From Gracilaria gracilis (Eukaryota > Rhodophyta > Florideophyceae > Gracilariales > Gracilariaceae), in contig JARGSG010000061.1 in assembly GCA_030374805.1 (NCBI GenBank), positions 1 to 64,000 on the forward strand: a stretch of DNA of 64,000 nt. Direction: 5' to 3'. A program made the translations under genes and the position numbers. The notes under the pieces are model-generated. The model did not search any database and was not told where the DNA came from. It saw only the letters and a list, made by a program, of their open reading frames with translations. Shown one piece after another: positions 23,850 to 35,097 of this stretch; positions within the stretch are counted from its first letter, which is position 1, and each line of letters opens with the position of its first letter.

Positions 23850-24316
23850 GCAGTTTTCTTTCGAACGCTGACGATTCTTCTATATCTGCCTTGTGAAGCA
23901 GCGTGAGCCCTAGAAAAGTCCTATTCGCTAGCATGGGCGCGCTTCTGGCCGGTGCGCTTCTTCTCGCGTGTTCCTCTGTTCGGGTCCGCGTGGCCATGAG
24001 CATCGGATCACATCGTGGAAGCCGAAGTGCGAAGCATCTTCGACTTGCAGTTTCAAAGTGCTTAATAAAGTTTTTAACGGAGTTCCCATATGAGTGGGGG
24101 TGTGGGATACTCACGAGCTGTAAAGCAGTCGTACAAGGACAAACACAAGGGTGCTTTGGCGTTCCTCCATCACGCCAGTTTTCGGCCGAGCGTCATTGTG
24201 CCCTATTTCTGCACCTCACCAGGATCTGTTTTCTCTAGCTCTGCTTCCAAAGCATTCTCTTGCAGTGTCTATCACGCTTACTGGACCTTTGAATCTTTAC
24301 AACCTGTGTTTCATGG
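23850..24316. other. Gap between HisH and WDR55 pieces
   Basis: Short ORFs occur on both strands, such as 23903-24238 plus, which starts with a hydrophobic segment GALLAGALLLACSS. None shows a domain. It may contain diverged upstream parts of the WDR55 copy. Confidence 0.35.
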
Positions 24317-24344
24317 ATGATTCGTTTGATCCATTCTAATTCAG

Positions 24345-24900
24345 CTGCTCATGTCGACAGATTCTACGGACACCCCGAAGCTGTGAACGTGGTCATTCCA
24401 TGGGAAGAAGATGAGGATGTTGTTATATCGGCAAGCAACGATGGTATCATTCGAGTCATTCACTTTCCGAGTCGGAAGCTTGTTGGAGTACTTGACTACC
24501 CTACACACAAGTAGCATTCAAACACAGATTCCTTAAGTTCTCTTCGAAAAGCAAAAAAGAAGAAGAAGGGGAAAGAGGAACGATGGCCGGTAGAGGATAT
24601 GGTGAGGTTGAGGGGGCTTGACCTTCCAGATTTTGCTCTTCTTGGGCACGGCTCAGGCATACAATTCTGCGACGGAAGCTGTCTAATCGAAGAACGCTTA
24701 GCAGAATAAGATGAATTTGAGAGGAAAAGTGGACAAGTGGAAGTAAACAAAAGGATCAGGACAAAAGCGACGGAGAAGTTGAGGCATCAGGTTCATTTCG
24801 AAAAAGGAAGAGAAGACGGAAGGGGTTTGATGAGAATGAGAAGAGAACGGACCAGCCTAGTTTCTTCGAAGAACTAAAGTCACAGTCCGGTAACATCTAA
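24345..24900 (+). pseudogene. WDR55/Jip5-like WD-repeat protein, C-terminal fragment
   Basis: WDR55/Jip5 is a nucleolar WD40 protein needed for rRNA processing. One repeat is clear: RFYGHPEAVNVVIPW, then DEDVVISASNDGIIRVIHF and RKLVGVLDYPTH, resembling the last blade of WDR55. TAG at 24512-24514 is followed in frame by a Lys-rich tail (RKAKKKKKGKEERWP). In a second frame the tail reads RKRKRRRKGFDENEKRTD and ends PSFFEELKSQSGNI at TAA 24898-24900, like the basic tail with a terminal FFxxL of WDR55 proteins. The earlier blades are missing. Moderate confidence, because only one blade and the tail support the call. Confidence 0.6.
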
Positions 24901-25221
24901 ACGCGTCGGCGTAGCAAACACGCGTTGCGCGACTGCCGCAGAATACGCGCATTGTGGAGCGCGTTGTGGCAGCTCCGCTGCCCTACAGTCCACTGGCTAT
25001 GTGTGATACCCTGGGACGTATCTTGTACAGGATTCGCGTGACTTGTGTGTGCTGCGCGTTTTGAAGGGTTACAGGGACGCACAAATAACCTGGTTAGCTC
25101 ATGGCGGTCGGCTCCTTGCTCTACATGCGCCTCGACTGGCGAAAGCTGCTGTTGTCATCTTCTTATATCTCAGCAAGCGCGACGGCAATGAAGCACATGA
25201 ACAATTAGAGTGCAACAGCAG

Positions 25222-26550
25222 TCACGTGCTCTTCTCAAGTGCAGTCTCCGGCAGGTCAGATGTCGAGAGAGGAGCAGGGGAACAGACGCGTTTCGATATC
25301 GGCGAATCGTGTGGCGGAGCGGATTGAATGCTTTCGTCTAGGTTCTGCCTGTTGCGTTTCAACGGATGCGGCGTCGCAGCACGTGTATTCACAAACTTAT
25401 GCGACACTGCTCCAGGCTCTTGGGCCGGCGATGCTGTTGGGGGTTGCACCTGAGATCGCTCTGCGGTACTCTTATTAATAGCAGCTGAACTTCTTGGGAG
25501 CAGATTGTCAAGTGCAGTCTCCGGCAGGTCAGATGTCGAGAGAGGAGCAGGGGAACAGATGGGTTTCGATATCGGCGAAAGGTGTGGCGGAGCGGATTGA
25601 ATGCTTTCGTCTAAGTTCTGCCTGTTGCGTTTCCACGGATGCGGCGTCGCAGCACGTGTATTCACAAACTTATGCGACACTGATTCAGGCTCTTGGGCCG
25701 GCGATGCTGTTGGGGGTTGCACCTGAGATCGCTCTGCGGTACCCTTATTAATAGCAGCTGAACTTCTTGGGAGCAGATTGAACGTACTAATTGCGGTGTC
25801 CATGTTATGTTCAAGAACGTTCACTTCCTGACTTCTGGCAGAACTTTGTGAGCCTGAAAAAGCAGCAAGAAGAGCCGTTTGCTCATTGCCGGGCTGCACT
25901 GCTGATGAAGATTGTGTGTCAGACTGCAAGGGTGCGCTTCCCTTCTGTGCGTTACATAGGAGCTTGAATGCCGGAGAAAGACTTCCCGGTGCAGACACGG
26001 ACATCGGAACATCACGGAGACAAATCCATGCGCTGCCAGCGCTCGTGGTAAGGCTGTATCATCATGATTTGAAACGGAGATATACTCAACAAGCCAATCA
26101 GCATTCGCACGTCGTAGAACTGTTGGTTTGCAGCAAGCAACCCAGGAGAAAAAAGACGACTTACCAGTGCAACTGCTGTACCGGGTCATAATTTACGAGC
26201 ACTCCTTCGCAACTCGAGCCTTCTCGCACATTGACCTTGACCCACAACCCTACCAGTGCTTCAAGCAGATCAGCTTGCGGGCTGCTCCGCACTGTGACGG
26301 ACATTATTGGAGTGTCCAAGGCGTCTCGGTGGGTGACAGTAGGGTGTATGTTGCTTTTGTGGCCAGTCTGAGGGTCTCGATCTTCATCGTTGTGCTGTTT
26401 CTTGTTGTCGACCTGTTGGATTGCATCTTCGATTCGTTTGTTCCAACGCTGTTTGACAGCGAAGCGATTGCTACAACGGCGACTGCAGAATTTGCCCTTG
26501 CCAAAGCTAGAATCATACAGGAAAATGTGTTTGTTGCTAGATGTCTATAT
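25222..26550 (-). CDS. Zinc-finger/Tudor-like protein with a duplicated C-terminal segment
   Basis: The minus strand from about 26530 reads KGKFCSRRCSNRFAVKQRW, a compact Cys-rich (FCS-like) motif, then a charged linker and VGLWVKVNVREGSSCEGVLV followed by NYDPVQQLHW, like a Tudor/chromo-barrel strand pair. Just after it, a consensus 5' splice site (GTAAGT) has its GT at 26164-26163. Past a short unassigned stretch of about 100 bp, a second part reads SAWICLRDVPMSVSAPGS and continues to TAA at 25222 as a 260-codon ORF, starting at ATG 26004 if taken alone. This part has two 91-residue copies (SQVQPPTASPAQEP, FVNTRAATPHP, KRNRQNLDESIQSAPPH, STSDLPETAL). A nuclear, chromatin-related role is plausible. 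The exact intron end is not certain. Confidence 0.5.
25236..25781. repeat. 273-bp tandem duplication
   Basis: Two copies start at 25236 and 25509 (caagtgcagtctccggcagg) and differ at only a few positions. 273 = 91 x 3, so the reading frame of the minus-strand ORF is kept. Confidence 0.95.
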
Positions 26551-26599
26551 TTGCGGAGGTGAGCGCGGTTTGTGTCTTTCTTACCTGCCGGAATGGGAG

Positions 26600-27640
26600 A
26601 CATCGCACATAGCACATTTGCTCATCATGGGTTTGTGGCGGTTTGATAAAAGGTTTCGCGCTCTGGGTTGGGTGGTCGGAGCAAGGTTAAGCGTGAGGAG
26701 AAGAATATCACGGAATGATTCTGCGAAGTAGATTAAGAAGTGAGCACCCGGTGGTAACGCGAACGGAAAGGTGTCAGCAAAACGAAAAGGCGCGGGGGTT
26801 CATGGTGCTCGGGGTAGTGTTGTAGTAGGTGCTTGCTGTTCAGGTCACGCAGTGTGACGTACTTTGATCATGTGTGACAGCAGAGGTGCGTCATTCGGCC
26901 TCTCAGATGAACTTTACTGGGCTCGCGGACGAGCGTCCGCCGTCCGTCACTGTCGGAGCACAGCCAAGAGCACGTGTGACTACCAACGGTAATCGCGTTG
27001 ATGACACGTCAGCAAGCTCAGAAATGTGCGCAAGTTCGAATCGCAATACGCGTGCGGCTGTTGCGCAGTTAGTATTCGGTATCGATACACAACTGCACGT
27101 GATTCACTTCGCATCGCTGCGTGAAACGGCGTGTGATGCTCGAGCAAGGCGGCGGGTGCAACTTTATGGCAAACCTTTTGGCCCCTTTTTCTTTTAGATC
27201 AAGCGCGACAGCAGTCCGAGCTGCAGCACACGCGCAAAACACCCTTCACTTGGAGCACACCCAAGCGACACTTGCAATACCAAGCCAAGGGGTGTGGGTT
27301 CACCGGTGCGGTCACAGCAAACTAAAGATGGAAACGTACGGCTGGAAGGGATATGCTAAGTGCGTAAGTGCGTAGATACGAGTTAGTGTTACCTACACAC
27401 ACAAGCTTGCAGTACTTGCCTCCGCGGGCCGTGCAGCGCTTACGTACAGTCCCCGAAATCCAAATGGATCCAGAAAGCATTAGGCTGATAGCTCGTAGAA
27501 AAAAAGGCCTCACGTATCCAGAGTCCACTGGCTGATTCTACACTGTAAACAGCGTAACAAGCCTAACCAAGACCACAAAACGCAGGCGTATCGCGTCAGA
27601 TATTGATACAGTAAGCAACGAAATTTCTATAAGACCACGA
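26600..27640. other. Unassigned stretch
   Basis: Short ORFs only. No supported gene or repeat was found in the region upstream of the zinc-finger gene and left of the Tc1 element. Confidence 0.45.
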
Positions 27641-27647
27641 AGCTTTA

Positions 27648-28812
27648 TAAAGACCTTAACATTGTTTAAACCATAAAACGTAAACGAAAAGCGCGCTACA
27701 ATTCAAACGTAGTACATGCAAAAGCAGAGCTTCTCTTCGTGCATTGCGTCCATTTTCTCTCCTCCCATCGCCGCTAACAATGCCGAGAGGTCCCTAACTC
27801 ACCGACGCCGAGAAAGCGGAGATTCTTGCTCACCATTCCCATGGAATGTCTCAACGACACATCGCGGAAGAGGTCAAACGCAGCCGTAGCTGTATACAAA
27901 AGTTTTTGAGCCGTCCGCATCCATCCCAACAACGCCAATTCAAACCCCGCAACCAGAAGCTCACCGCAAAAGCATCAAGGCTTATTATCCGACAGGCCAC
28001 AAGGACCAGGTGCAGTGCCTCTGACCTCCAACGACAATACGATTTGCCCGTCTCCGTCCGCCGCGTACAACAGGTGTTAAACAGCGTGCCCTATCTCAAA
28101 TACCAGAAGATGCCGAAGGGTCCATAGCTCAACAAAAGTCACAAAGTTTTCCGCCTTGAATGGGCGAAGTCAAAGCTTGACTTCGGCGCTATAAAATGGA
28201 AACGAGTTGTGTTTTCCGACGAAAAGAAGTTCAACCTCGACGGCCCGGATGGTCTGGCGTGCTACTGGCACGATCTGCGCACCACGCCAGAGATTTTCTC
28301 GAAGAGGCAGCAGGGAGGGAAATCGTTGATGATCTGGGGAGCTATTTCCTACCACGGACTTTCCGAGTTAGATAGAATTCATGGCACACAGAACTCCGAG
28401 AAGTATTGTGAGACTCTGGAGCGTTCGCTACTACCTTTTGCGGCAGAAATATTGGGGGAACGTTGGACTTTACAACACGACAATGCCTCTATTCACCGGT
28501 CGAATTACACAAAAAGTTGGTTGGAGGAGAAGGAATTTGATGTTTTAGATTGGCCTGCAAAGTCCCCAGACCTCAACATAATTGAAAACGTCTGGGAACA
28601 CATGGCGAGGGAAGTGTATCGCGAGGGAAGGCAGTATGAATCTTTGGAAAGTTTGGCGGAAGCTGTGGTTGCTGCGTGGTCTGTAATAACTCTAAACTAC
28701 ATCCGAACGCTTTACCACTCTATGCCACGTTGTCTTGTTTCGGTTATAGAGTCTAAGGGCTCATCGACTACCTATTAAGCTCGTAAAGTATAAAGAATTG
28801 TTTTGGTCTTTA
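27648..28812 (+). mobile_element. Tc1-type DD34E transposon with TIRs
   Basis: The ends are imperfect inverted repeats. The left end reads TAAAGACCTTAACATTG and the reverse complement of the right end reads TAAAGACCAAAACAATT, each flanked by TA, the target-site duplication of Tc1/mariner elements. Inside is a single transposase ORF. The length of about 1.17 kb is usual for Tc1 elements. Confidence 0.85.
27780..28778 (+). pseudogene. Tc1 transposase with two Gln-to-stop changes
   Basis: The cut-and-paste transposase would be 332 aa from ATG 27780. The N-terminal helix-turn-helix includes LTDAEKAEILAHHSHGMSQR and RSRSCIQKFL. The DDE core has D147 (VVFSDEKKFNLD), D234 (LQHDNASIH) and E269 (SPDLNIIENVW), with 34 residues between the last two. 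The GAISYHGLSEL block is also typical. Only two lesions exist, TAA at 27795-27797 and TAG at 28125-28127. Both lie in the same frame and are one C-to-T change away from Gln codons. There are no frameshifts, so this is a relatively young inactive copy. It needs complementation in trans to move. Confidence 0.88.
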
Positions 28813-29900
28813 TAATATTGCGTGGCTCTATCAGACTTTCGTGTTATCTATGCAGCGCTACGATGTTATTCTGTGCTTTAAACTGTGGTTTTGCACAATG
28901 TATGGAAGCACTCGTGTGCGAGCTGTAGCCTACGCACGTTGTTTGGGCTTACATCTAGCCCAGTACGCTACAATCTATGGTTAAAGATGTGGATCCTTTT
29001 CAGTTTCGCAGACTGTACAACGGAGCTTCTGAGACTCGAGTTGTATGCTCGCGTCGGCGCATAGTGCAGCCTTTTTGCCGCCGTTTGCTACACATGGGTT
29101 TGGAGTCCAAACCCATGTCCAAACTTTGGACGTTGGCACGCTGCTGATTGTTGCGCGTGTGGCACGTGTGCACGTGGGCGCAGGGAAGGCTTGATTGCTT
29201 CTGCGACTGTATTTTGTACGATGATGCAATACATGTTTCCACTCTCTCTGACCCTCTATCTCTCCCCACCCTCCTTCCCTCTCCACCCCCTCGCATGGGC
29301 CTTGCACACCTTGTACTGTACACAACTTTCGCTCCAAGACCCGCTCCCCTGCTGATTCCTTCTCCATCGCCAACTCGCAGCAGCGCGTATCCGGCGAGAC
29401 CGCTTCCATCAACGTCGACTCGGCCGACTTCCTGCTCGCGTCGTCCACCCGCAAGCTTGCCGTCGAGTCACCCCCTACCCAACCGCTTTCCAACAGCTCC
29501 TTCTCCAACTCCTAACCGCGTCATACCAGTCGTCACTTGCTGCGTCTCTGTCGCTCGCACGACCGTCTGTCCGACCCGCGCGCCGATTCACCCGCGTCCA
29601 CGGTGCCATCCGTAACTGGTTGTCGCGATGCTCTGCCAGATCGATCCGCCGACCACTCTTCCGTTTCCGAGAGCCGTTTCTCGTGCAGTGGCGTGCGAAG
29701 CCACCGCATCAATAACCTACTTGAGCACTCGTCGCGCTCGCTCAACTTTCGCTTCCACAATGCCCAGCCCAATTCAGATTCAGCTTCCCCTAACCGTTCT
29801 TCCGCCTCAACTTCAGCCGTCGCCAAGCGCTTGCGCATACCACCCTATCTACCAAAATGCAACGACAAGGTGCTTACACCAACAGTAACTCCCCGTCGCA
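28813..29900. other. Unassigned region, Ser/Thr/Pro-biased on the plus strand
   Basis: About 29230-29900 is C/T-rich and gives long low-complexity Ser/Pro/Arg frames. The open frame from 29537 continues into the NDUFA9 piece. It may include a promoter or leader, but I see no defined element. Confidence 0.35.
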
Positions 29901-30079
29901 GTCTGACGAATCCATCTCCTTCCGCACCATGCAAAAGGAGCGTTCGAGGACCAACAGAGGTTCCAATCCGCTGCGTCGCCCGCGTGCGAGATGTACGGCG
30001 TCATAAACGGCGCGTCCGGCGCGATGCGCGACCCGCTGCAGCTGCCACGCACCCGCCGCCTGCGGCAGCACGCCGCAGC

Positions 30080-30690
30080 GGCGAACGCTCGTTCGTGAGC
30101 GGCGTGTTTGCCACTGTGTTGGGCGCCACCAGCTTCCTGGGGCGCTACGTTGTCAACCAGCTGGGGCGCATCGGCTCGCAGCTCACCGTGCCCTTCCGCG
30201 GCGACGAGCTACACGCGCGCCACCTGCGCGTCATGGGCAATCTGGAGCAGGTCGTGCCGCTGCCCTTTGAGCTGCGCGACGTGCAGTCGCTGCGCCACGC
30301 CGTGCGCCCCGCGCATGTCGTCATCAACCTGCTCGGAAAGAACTACCCCACCCCCAACTACTCCTTTGCCGACCTTCACGTGGAGCGCCTGCACAAGATC
30401 GTCCAAATCGCGCGGGAGGAACGCGTGCCGCACTTTGTGCACGTCTCCACTGCCCCGCCGCAGCAGCCGTGCCACAGCGAGTGGCTGTCCACCAAGAAGC
30501 AAGGCGAAGCGTTGGTACGCGACGCGTATCCGTCCGCCACCATCGTGCGTCCGGCCGACATGTTCGGCGCGGAGGACCGCTTGCTCACGCGCATGGCCTC
30601 CAACCTGGTTAGGATGCCGCTCATCTCGCTGGCGGAGCACGGCGACAGTCGCGTGCAGCCCGTGTGGGTCAACGTCGCTAGGAGAGCGGA
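30080..30690 (+). pseudogene. NDUFA9-type complex I subunit, N-terminal Rossmann part
   Basis: NDUFA9 is an atypical short-chain dehydrogenase-like accessory subunit of mitochondrial complex I, with NADPH bound at the matrix arm. The frame reads VSGVFATVLGATSFLGRYVV (dinucleotide-binding GxxxFxGR), TVPFRGDELHARHLRVMG, VINLLGKNYPTPNYSFAD, VPHFVHVSTA, TKKQGEALVRDAYPSATIVR and MFGAEDRLLTR. It ends at VQPVWVNVA, where the family continues VxDVA. From about 30680 the reading frame runs without a stop into an unrelated helical protein, so the C-terminal third is lost. There are no nonsense codons inside. The upstream Ser/Pro-rich part is not NDUFA9-like. Truncated and fused, so probably non-functional. 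Confidence 0.87.
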
Positions 30691-30769
30691 TGTTTTGTGG
30701 GATGAATCAGAGGAGACGCCGATCCGCAAGTCACGTCGCGTATTTCAACGTAATTCAAAAGCTTCTTCT

Positions 30770-32225
30770 GACATGTCGAGATTAAGATTTGCTCGTGTCG
30801 CCCAAGAAGCAGAAGAAGATCCACATGTTCCTAGCCTACGAATGGCATTATTCCACATAGAAACGGATGATTTTGAGCTAAAGATGGGCGGCTTTGACCA
30901 ATCTCGCTTTCTTTTAAGCAACCTTGTTGTTGCTGCCGGTGGATGTGGGGAAGAGAAGGTCATGCCAACAGAAGCGATAGAGTTGTTCATTAGGATTTGG
31001 AATCACGCAAAACACTGTTGCAAGACTGCGGAGGAAGAAGAGCTTCTCATTTTTGCTCTAAAGCTTCAACGTACACTGTTCGATCTTTCACGACAGCAGT
31101 GGAGATCGGGCCTCTTAGCAAAGCACACTTGGTCTGAGGAGGACCTCGCAAGGACTGTTGAACATAGCAGGTATCACCCCTGCATTGATGTACGTGAGCA
31201 GGCTCTTATCTTGGTAGGTAAAGCAGTGAATCTCAACCCAAACTTGTCAACCCTTGGTTCTGCCTGGATGCAAGAGCTCGAAACTGCCGCCAGCTCAAGT
31301 AGTTCTTCCAGCCGTATAGCCGTATGCAGAAGCCCTCATTGCCAGTGACATGGAATGCTCTCAAACGTCTGCAGATTTATGTCAAGAATTTTGGAACAAG
31401 AGGTTTGCTCTTGTGGACAAAGCTTTTGCAGGATGATCACACCGATGTTGTTTCTCATGCACTAAAAGCAGTGCAAGCATATCTTTGGGGACCTGAAGGT
31501 GTTGCAAAGGGTGTTTTGCCAACTCTCACAGAAATTTTCAAACGCTTGGCGCATATACACAAGAGCTCGCCTGCTCTCTTCCTCTTCGCCGAGTCTTTGT
31601 TGCGTGGGAACGAAGAAGTCATAAATTCTTTCATTTCCTTGGGAAAGTAACGGGCCAACTGATTCAAAACACAGAGATCTTCGAGTGTCAAACAGAGAAA
31701 GTGCTTGATGCCGAAACATCCCACAACACGCGCTTGTTTGAACTAGAGGATGGTTCGCTTCGTGGGGAGACGATTTTAGAAATGCAACTTGTGGCACGAT
31801 GCTATAGTAATATACTCTCCATAATCCAAAACAACAACCAGTGCCTTAGGGAAGAGGCTGAACGCCTGCTTGAAGACCTTTCAGCAGAGCTAAGCATGGC
31901 TTTCGAATGCGCATCGCAATCAATCAGCTCCGGAATACTAGGGTCGAAGTCGTTTAGTAATACTGGTTTTGAAACTTGCTATGCGTCCATATTGCGTACT
32001 TTTCTTGGGATACGTTGCATACAAATGATTTCCGAAAACAACGACTCCGTTGCTTTGAGGAATATGGCAAAGAAGCTGCGAGCTGAAACTGTGCAATGGA
32101 AGCACTCATTGCATCCAGTATTGACAATGGTAGTAAATGGTCTCTGTGGAATAGTAGATGGCAAAAGAGGGCCGTGGGAAGCAGAAGCAACAAACCAAGT
32201 CTTATTTCTATTGGAACATGACTAA
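30770..32225 (+). pseudogene. Helical-repeat (HEAT-like) protein, frameshifted
   Basis: It starts at about MSRLRFARVA (30772) in the same frame as the NDUFA9 piece. Three frames join collinearly. The first ends at about 31310 (ALILVGKAVNLNPNLSTLGS), where a shift leads to AEALIASDMECSQTSADLCQ. A further shift at about 31430 leads to DVVSHALKAVQAYLWGPEGV. The third starts with a shift at about 31648 (VTGQLIQNTEIFECQTEKVL). It ends at TAA near 32224. The whole is alpha-helical with HEAT-like hydrophobic spacing and no membrane segments. I do not recognise the family. It converges with DUF3593-DUF2499 58 bp downstream. It could be a decayed gene, or frame errors may mask an intact one. Confidence 0.5.
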
Positions 32226-32283
32226 TGAGCGGTTCCTTTGACTTCAGTTCTTTGCTTTTTTACTACCTTTCTGTATCTCCCTA

Positions 32284-33489
32284 TCACCGACGGGATGCCC
32301 ATTTCAATATATTGAAGCCTGTCGGAACGAATATTATACCCAGGGCAAGTGGCAAAGGAGCATCAAAAGGTGCATCAAAGTACAGAGAACCCCACTTGAC
32401 CAAAGCGGGCCCTACTGCGGAAAGAACGAAGAGCTTGAGTGTGAAAAGCAAGCTCGAATCTGGCAAGCTAGCAAGATCCTCAAACCCAAGAAGCGAAGAA
32501 CTGCTTTTTTGTTTCTGTTCGGATTCAATAACACCATCGCCAGCCTCGCTGCCCGCCCTGGAAATACGAAACGTAGCCAGTGCCATAGTCGCATTTCCCA
32601 GTACAGTAAGAGCTGCCTGGAGGAGGACAAGTATATTAAGCGATGGAGCGTTGTAAAAGAAATGGTAAGTACAAGCGCAAATACCGCTCGCGTGTAAGGG
32701 GAGTATTCCCCAGGTGAGACCCTTCCATTTCTGATTCTCAGACAATGCGGCATATTGCCAGACCAGACCCATTGCAACCAGCAATTCAATAAGACTTGAC
32801 AGGTGAATGATCCAAGTAGGAAACGATAAGGCATTTTGCGGTTCTTGATGTACAGAAGCGAACAATGAAGAAGCCACCGGGAGCAACATCATAAAAGTTG
32901 GTAGAAGCTGAGCAGTCAGCTTTGCCGATTCCCGAGTCTTTGGTTTTGGCTCACTATCCAGCTTCAAAGTTTGTGGTTGTCTGAAACCGAGCACAATAAG
33001 AAGATTTGTTATTGTGAGCAGAGATTCTGCACCTCCATGCAATCAGTCTATGTTTGCCAGAATATCATGGTAATGGGCCTTAGCGTATATTCCGGCTGGA
33101 ATAGTTGCAAATACAAAAACCAAGAGAAAGCGAAAGCCGAAGTTCAAAAGAGGTGGACATTTCGCTTCAGAACGGTTCAAAACGTAGAGGAAGGCAAGGT
33201 AAGGAATCAAAGAAACAGCGAAGCTCTGTCCGGCCAGTCCGTCTATCGCGGCTGGAGACACCGACCACGAATCAACCAACATTTTCGTCACATTCTCTGG
33301 TGTAGAACGTGGCACAGCCGGCACAATTCCTAGCGATGTGCCCCATAGCGATGAACGAGTGTATACGGTCCCTCTATGTATGAATGAACCAGGACTGAAC
33401 CGTGAACCAGAAACAGATGCTATTCGCTGCAGACGGCATCGATATGTCGTCTTGCTCAGAAATGCACAGGGCGGCGCACCAGCGAGCAC
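32284..33489 (-). pseudogene. DUF3593-DUF2499 plastid membrane protein, one TGA
   Basis: Plastid/cyanobacterial membrane protein of unknown function. The N-terminal half is DUF3593-like (FAVSLIPYLAFLYVLNRSE, FRFLLVFVFATIPAGIYAKA, HGGAESLLTITNLLIVLGFR). The second half is DUF2499/Ycf49-like (LSFPTWIIHLSSLIELLVAM, WGILPLHASGICACTYHFFY, LQAALTVLGNATMALATFR). A C-terminal membrane segment pair follows. About seven transmembrane helices are visible. The only lesion is TGA at 33043-33045, between ILANID and LHGGAES, where homologues have Trp. The rest is well conserved. The start is uncertain: the upstream frame overlaps the cyclophilin piece on the same strand, so the N-terminal transit part may be foreign. 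It ends in TGATAG. Confidence 0.75.
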
Positions 33490-33980
33490 TGCTCGCCAGC
33501 CACGGCGCGTTCCTGCTCGAACAGCGCGTCGAGCTTTCGTTGTACGCGCCCAAAGCCGACGTATCGGCCATCCAAGTAACAGCTATCGCCGCGTCGCGTA
33601 GTAAAAAAGAAGCGGCTATCCACGTAGCCATGCGCAACCACCATGAACAGCACGCCGGGCGCCGAGTGCGACAGTCTCCAGTTCTTCGCGCGCAGACGGC
33701 CGTCCGAGGGGGCGGCCGCGCCGGACACGCCGCCGTTGCGCAGCGTGTCGCCCAGCTGCACGTTGAGCTGCGACAGCACGCGGTACACGCCCTTGTTGTC
33801 GTACGCGCGCGCCGCTACTGGTGCGGCGAAATTGGCCGTCGTGGACGGCGTTAGTTCGCCGTACAGCGCGAGCGTGAGCGAGCGTACGCTGCAGTCCGGC
33901 AGCTCGAGCCAGAGCTCCACGCGCTGCATGATGGCCAGCTCGGACACCAAAGCGTCCACGTCGCCCGATGCGCCGTCTGC
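33456..33980 (-). pseudogene. Cyclophilin-like PPIase fragment
   Basis: Peptidyl-prolyl isomerase fold. The minus strand reads RVELWLELPDCSVRSLTLAL, YGELTPSTTANF, VYRVLSQLNVQLGDTLRNGG, WRLSHSAPGVLFMV, DSRFFFTTRRGDSCYLDG and RYVGFGRV, matching the beta-barrel order of cyclophilins. The catalytic Arg region (FHR in classic members) is YRV here and QGGD is QLGD, so it belongs to a divergent, possibly organellar, branch. The open frame extends upstream to 34397 through Arg/Ala-rich low complexity that is not cyclophilin. The C-terminus runs to TAG 33456 and joins the DUF3593 ORF. Partial gene. Confidence 0.7.
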
Positions 33981-34299
33981 GTCCGCCGTCTGCGCCACTA
34001 GCATGGAGCAGCCGGCCGAGCAGCTCCTGCCACGACCCCAAAAAATGGAGGCGCAATCGTGACAGCAACGACAGTTTTTCGATACTGTGCCGAGCTGCCA
34101 CACGAAATCAGCACTTGGCGCCGCCAACCGCCGCCGCCATCGCCCCCGCCGCCACCGCGTGCGTGCCCAACGCGTCGCGCCGCCGCCACCGCGGGCGCGC
34201 CGCACGCGTCGCGTCGCGGCCGCCGCCACCGCGTGCGCCTCCCGCGCGTCGCGTCGCGTCTCTGCCGCCACCATCGCGTGCACGTTCCGCGCGTCGCGT

Positions 34300-34769
34300 C
34301 GCAACCCAGTCATGATGCTGCCGCCACCGTCTACCGCTCGAAAGTCGCACGCGACGTCGCAGTACTGCCCCGCCGCGCCCCCACCACGCCGGCGCACGCT
34401 GCTTTGCTGCCGCCACGGCGGTTGTTGCCAGTTCTGGTGCTGTTAGCGGCCGCGCTGCTGGCGGCTGCGGTGCTGCTGCGCTCACGCGGCGGCGATGGCG
34501 CGTCATGCACCTGGCCGCCGTCGGCGGACGGCGCGGAGTTCGAGCGCACGATGCTGGCGGGCGCCCGGCTGGTAGCGCCCGTGCAACGCGTGGCGCCGCC
34601 CGCCTTTCTCCTGCACACTTCCTTGGAGACGGCGCCCGCGCTGCTGCGCCACCGGCTGGAGCCGCCACTGTCCCGTCCTTTTCTGTGTGCGCGCGCGTCT
34701 TCAACACGCGCCGTGTCGTGCTTCCTCGTCGTGGCGGGCGGCATGCGCCGCGACCACTTGGGAAGGTGA
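34300..34769 (+). other. Possible type II membrane protein ORF
   Basis: The plus frame contains RRLLPVLVLLAAALLAAAVL (34419-34478), a strong single membrane segment preceded by Arg/Ala-rich sequence and followed by a Cys-containing luminal-like stretch (CTWPPSADGAEFERTMLAGA, FLLHTSLETAPALL). The layout resembles a type II glycosyltransferase stem, but no catalytic domain follows. It is antisense to the low-complexity N-terminus of the cyclophilin ORF. It is GC-rich, so a spurious ORF is possible. Confidence 0.35.
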
Positions 34770-35097
34770 AGTTTATTCAATATGAAGAGAATTTGAATGT
34801 CGTAAAGAGCACTCTTGCGAGTGCGTAGATGTTTGACTATTGTGTACCGTTTTACTCCATGGGCGTTCTCGGGAAAAGGCTAACGCATGTGAATTATGAC
34901 GCATTCTTCTTGTCTTCCCGGCGTTGGCGGCGCTTTTTGTGACTTCCTACCGCCATACGGTCCCCCACGCGCGTATAGCATAGAAATGCTTTTCGGGTCG
35001 ATACCGTATCGAAGACAGAAGCGTTTAAATTATTCGCAGTTCTCTGAGTGCCCCACAAGGCAGCTTCCTCTCACGCCTGTATTCAACAGCAACCAGC

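Noticed and set aside
30108-30785. 225-aa ORF in another frame over NDUFA9
   Set aside because: Cys/Ser/Arg-rich shadow frame of the NDUFA9 piece, with no homology.
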